Source: CAZNER01 sp964572065 (GTDB taxonomy: Bacteria; Patescibacteriota; Dojkabacteria; JAHIVN01). From it: DNA of 8,185 nucleotides. The stretch lies in NCBI GenBank assembly GCA_964572065.1, contig CAZNER010000083.1, positions 1 to 8,185 of the forward strand. Reading direction: 5' to 3'. The position numbers were made by a program, and so were the translations under genes. Shown here piece after piece: positions 6,720 through 8,185 of this stretch (within the stretch, counting starts at the first letter, position 1; every line of letters begins with the position of its first letter). The notes below the pieces were generated by a model that was not told the origin of the DNA, ran no database searches, and saw only the letters and a program-made list of their open reading frames with translations.

Positions 6720-6814
6720 GAGAAAAAATATTTTTTGAAAGAAATTACTTTAAATATAAAAAAAAGAAGGGATTAAAAAGAGTTTATACAAGAAATGTCA
6801 AAATTAAAAGTGAT
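6686..6814 (+). other. Frameshift junction and interdomain segment of the murT-like gene
   Basis: The upstream frame ends at TAA 6717-6719, while the downstream frame is open from just after a TGA at 6686-6688. The shift must therefore fall within 6689-6716; one missing base there would restore a single gene. Bases up to 6814 in the second frame still read as MurT-like linker (RDKIREKIFFERNYFKYKKK and onward), so coding continues through it without a start codon until the TTG at 6815. The stretch has no cysteine, although MurT proteins normally carry a four-Cys zinc ribbon here. Confidence 0.75.
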
Positions 6815-7432
6815 TTGTCTACTGAATTTAATGTATATGGTTTAAATGAAAATATTAAAGATTTACAATTTAATGCACTTGGTATACATAATATTTACAA
6901 TGCTTTAGCGGCATTATCTGTTATTGATTCTATTTATAAAATAAGTTCTTCCGAAATAAAATCAACGATGTCTAATTTCTTACCAGTTTTTGGCAGAGGT
7001 GAGATAGTTAAAGTAAATAATAAAAATATCAGATTATTGCTAGTAAAGAATCCAGCTAGTTTAACGGCAAATTTAACTATGTTACAAAACAGATTATCAT
7101 TGAAGCTTTTAATCATTTTAAATGATAAAATTGCTGATGGAACAGATGTTAGTTGGATTTGGGATGCTAAATTTGAGTTGCTGGGAAATGCGGATATATC
7201 TTGGATAACAATAAGTGGAAAGAGAGCTTATGATATGGCTTTAAGGTTAAAATATGCTGATGTTCGTTGTATAAATATTGAAATTGAACCGAATATATCA
7301 AAAGCTTTAGACCTATCAATATCTAAGTTAAGAGAAGGTGATACTCTTTTTGTTTTGCCTACTTATACTGCAATGTTAGATATAAGAAAAGATATTAGCA
7401 ATATTGTTAAAATTAAAAATATTTGGAATTAA
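6815..7432 (+). CDS. murT: MurT-like subunit, C-terminal fragment (DUF1727, GatD-binding domain)
   Basis: This fragment carries the end of the Mur ligase central domain and the C-terminal DUF1727 domain of MurT. Numbering from the TTG at 6815, LGIHNIYNALAAL (22-34) is the conserved G-N-YN-LAA block, PVFGRGE (57-63) the FGR-E motif, and LLVKNPASL (75-83) the LVKNP motif. NDKIADGTDVSWIWD (103-117) is the DUF1727 signature; in MurT/GatD structures an Asp of this domain helps complete the glutaminase active site of GatD. KRAYDMALRLKYA (136-148) and LPTYTAMLDIR (181-191) complete the domain. The TTG is simply the first possible start in this frame; homology extends upstream to about 6700, so this is the second half of a frameshifted gene rather than an independent one. 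gatD begins one base after its stop, so the two are cotranscribed. Confidence 0.82.
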   Translation: MSTEFNVYGLNENIKDLQFNALGIHNIYNALAALSVIDSIYKISSSEIKSTMSNFLPVFGRGEIVKVNNKNIRLLLVKNPASLTANLTMLQNRLSLKLLIILNDKIADGTDVSWIWDAKFELLGNADISWITISGKRAYDMALRLKYADVRCINIEIEPNISKALDLSISKLREGDTLFVLPTYTAMLDIRKDISNIVKIKNIWN

Positions 7433-7433
7433 A

Positions 7434-8185
7434 ATGAATAATAAATTTAGTCTAACAATAACTCATCTATATCCGAAATATATGAATATATATAGTGATA
7501 TAGGAAATATTATTGTTTTAAAGAAAAGATGTGAATGGAGAAATATTGAAGTAAATTATAAAGAGGTAAATTTAAGAGAAAGATTACCTAAAGGTACTGA
7601 TATATATTTTATGGGTGGTGGACAAGACGACGACCAGATAAAGGTATTTAAAGACTTGCAAAAAAAGAAAAATAAATTAATAAAACAAATTGAAAAAGGA
7701 GTAACTTTTCTTGGAATTTGTGGTGGATTTCAACTTTTAGGAAAATCTTTTATTACTGGAGATAAAAAAGTTATAAAAGGAATTGGAGTTTTAGATATAG
7801 AAACGAAGTCAGTAAGTAATAATGTTAAAAGTAGGTGTATTGGTAACATTATTGCAAAGTTGAATAATAAAGTTATAGATATATATAAAATGCCATTAAA
7901 TACAATTGTTGGTTTTGAAAATCATAGCGGACAAACTTTTCTTGGAAGTGAAGTTGAGCCATTAGGATTTGTTATAAAGGGTAATGGAAATAATATTAAA
8001 GATAAAAATGAAGGCTGTATTTATAAGAATGTTATAGGCACCTATTTACATGGATCATTTTTACCAAAGAATCCTCATATAGCTGACTGGATTATAGAAA
8101 AGGCTATAAAGAGAAAGTATAGAAAAAGTATAAAGTTGTGTAAAATTGATGATGAAGATGCATATAAGGCACATAAATTTATATT
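7434..8185 (+). CDS. gatD: GatD, glutamine amidotransferase subunit of lipid II isoglutaminyl synthase (3' end outside window)
   Basis: The frame opens with ATG at 7434, one base after the murT stop, and runs off the window after 250 complete codons. GatD proteins are usually close to 240-260 residues, so little should be missing. It is a class I glutaminase (CobB/CobQ-like) that releases ammonia from glutamine and passes it to MurT. Near the start, ITHLYPKYMNIYSDIGN (9-25) matches the family. FMGGGQDDDQ (59-68) is the conserved G-G-GQ-DQ block, LGICGGFQLLG (93-103) contains the nucleophile Cys96 in the nucleophile elbow, and GFENHSGQT (160-168) precedes the catalytic His206 in GTYLHGSFLPKNP (202-214), followed by ADWII. 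These key residues are all present, so GatD looks functional even though the adjacent murT reading frame is broken. No strong Shine-Dalgarno is seen; translational coupling to murT is likely. Confidence 0.92.
   Translation, partial: MNNKFSLTITHLYPKYMNIYSDIGNIIVLKKRCEWRNIEVNYKEVNLRERLPKGTDIYFMGGGQDDDQIKVFKDLQKKKNKLIKQIEKGVTFLGICGGFQLLGKSFITGDKKVIKGIGVLDIETKSVSNNVKSRCIGNIIAKLNNKVIDIYKMPLNTIVGFENHSGQTFLGSEVEPLGFVIKGNGNNIKDKNEGCIYKNVIGTYLHGSFLPKNPHIADWIIEKAIKRKYRKSIKLCKIDDEDAYKAHKFI

Noticed and set aside
6934..7116. Minus-strand open frame of 60 codons
   Set aside because: It is antisense to the conserved C-terminal half of murT.
1..8185. Recoded genetic code (UGA as Gly or Trp)
   Set aside because: Conserved Trp and Gly positions use TGG and GGN, and there is no in-frame TGA within the conserved genes.

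Overview
The window is strongly AT-rich (about 30% GC by eye), densely coded and uses the standard code: Trp is TGG, the stops seen are all TAA, and no in-frame TGA occurs. The gene set suggests a low-GC bacterium with peptidoglycan. The MurT/GatD pair, a membrane-anchored lysozyme-like protein with a coiled-coil stalk, a secreted beta-propeller protein and weak or absent Shine-Dalgarno sequences together point to a Candidate Phyla Radiation (Patescibacteria) genome such as Microgenomates or Dojkabacteria. This placement is an inference; Firmicutes-like or Chloroflexi-like bacteria are the alternatives.

Layout. Positions 1-1492 are on the minus strand: the N-terminal part of a membrane-anchored beta-propeller protein (1-453, running off the left edge), preceded in its transcription direction by a UDP-glucose 4-epimerase-like gene (485-1492). 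A 187-bp divergent intergenic region (1493-1679) holds a near-consensus extended -10 promoter and a pair of direct repeats. Everything to its right is on the plus strand: a membrane-anchored lysozyme-like protein (1680-2411), the replicative DNA polymerase dnaE (2634-6056), a murT-like gene broken by a frameshift (6141-6719 and 6815-7432), and gatD (7434-8185, running off the right edge and close to complete).

Function. Apart from dnaE, the genes concern the cell envelope. GalE supplies or interconverts UDP-hexoses for surface glycans. The lysozyme-like protein probably cuts peptidoglycan. MurT/GatD amidates D-Glu of lipid II. The beta-propeller protein is exported and anchored. DnaE carries an apparently complete set of PHP-domain metal ligands and an internal clamp-binding motif.

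No clearly new multi-gene system is visible. The points most worth checking are the disrupted murT next to an apparently intact gatD, the loss of the Zn-ribbon cysteines in that MurT, the repeat-flanked divergent promoter, the possible leaderless promoter of the beta-propeller gene, and the perfect AT-only inverted repeat upstream of murT. No RNA genes, mobile elements or CRISPR arrays were seen.
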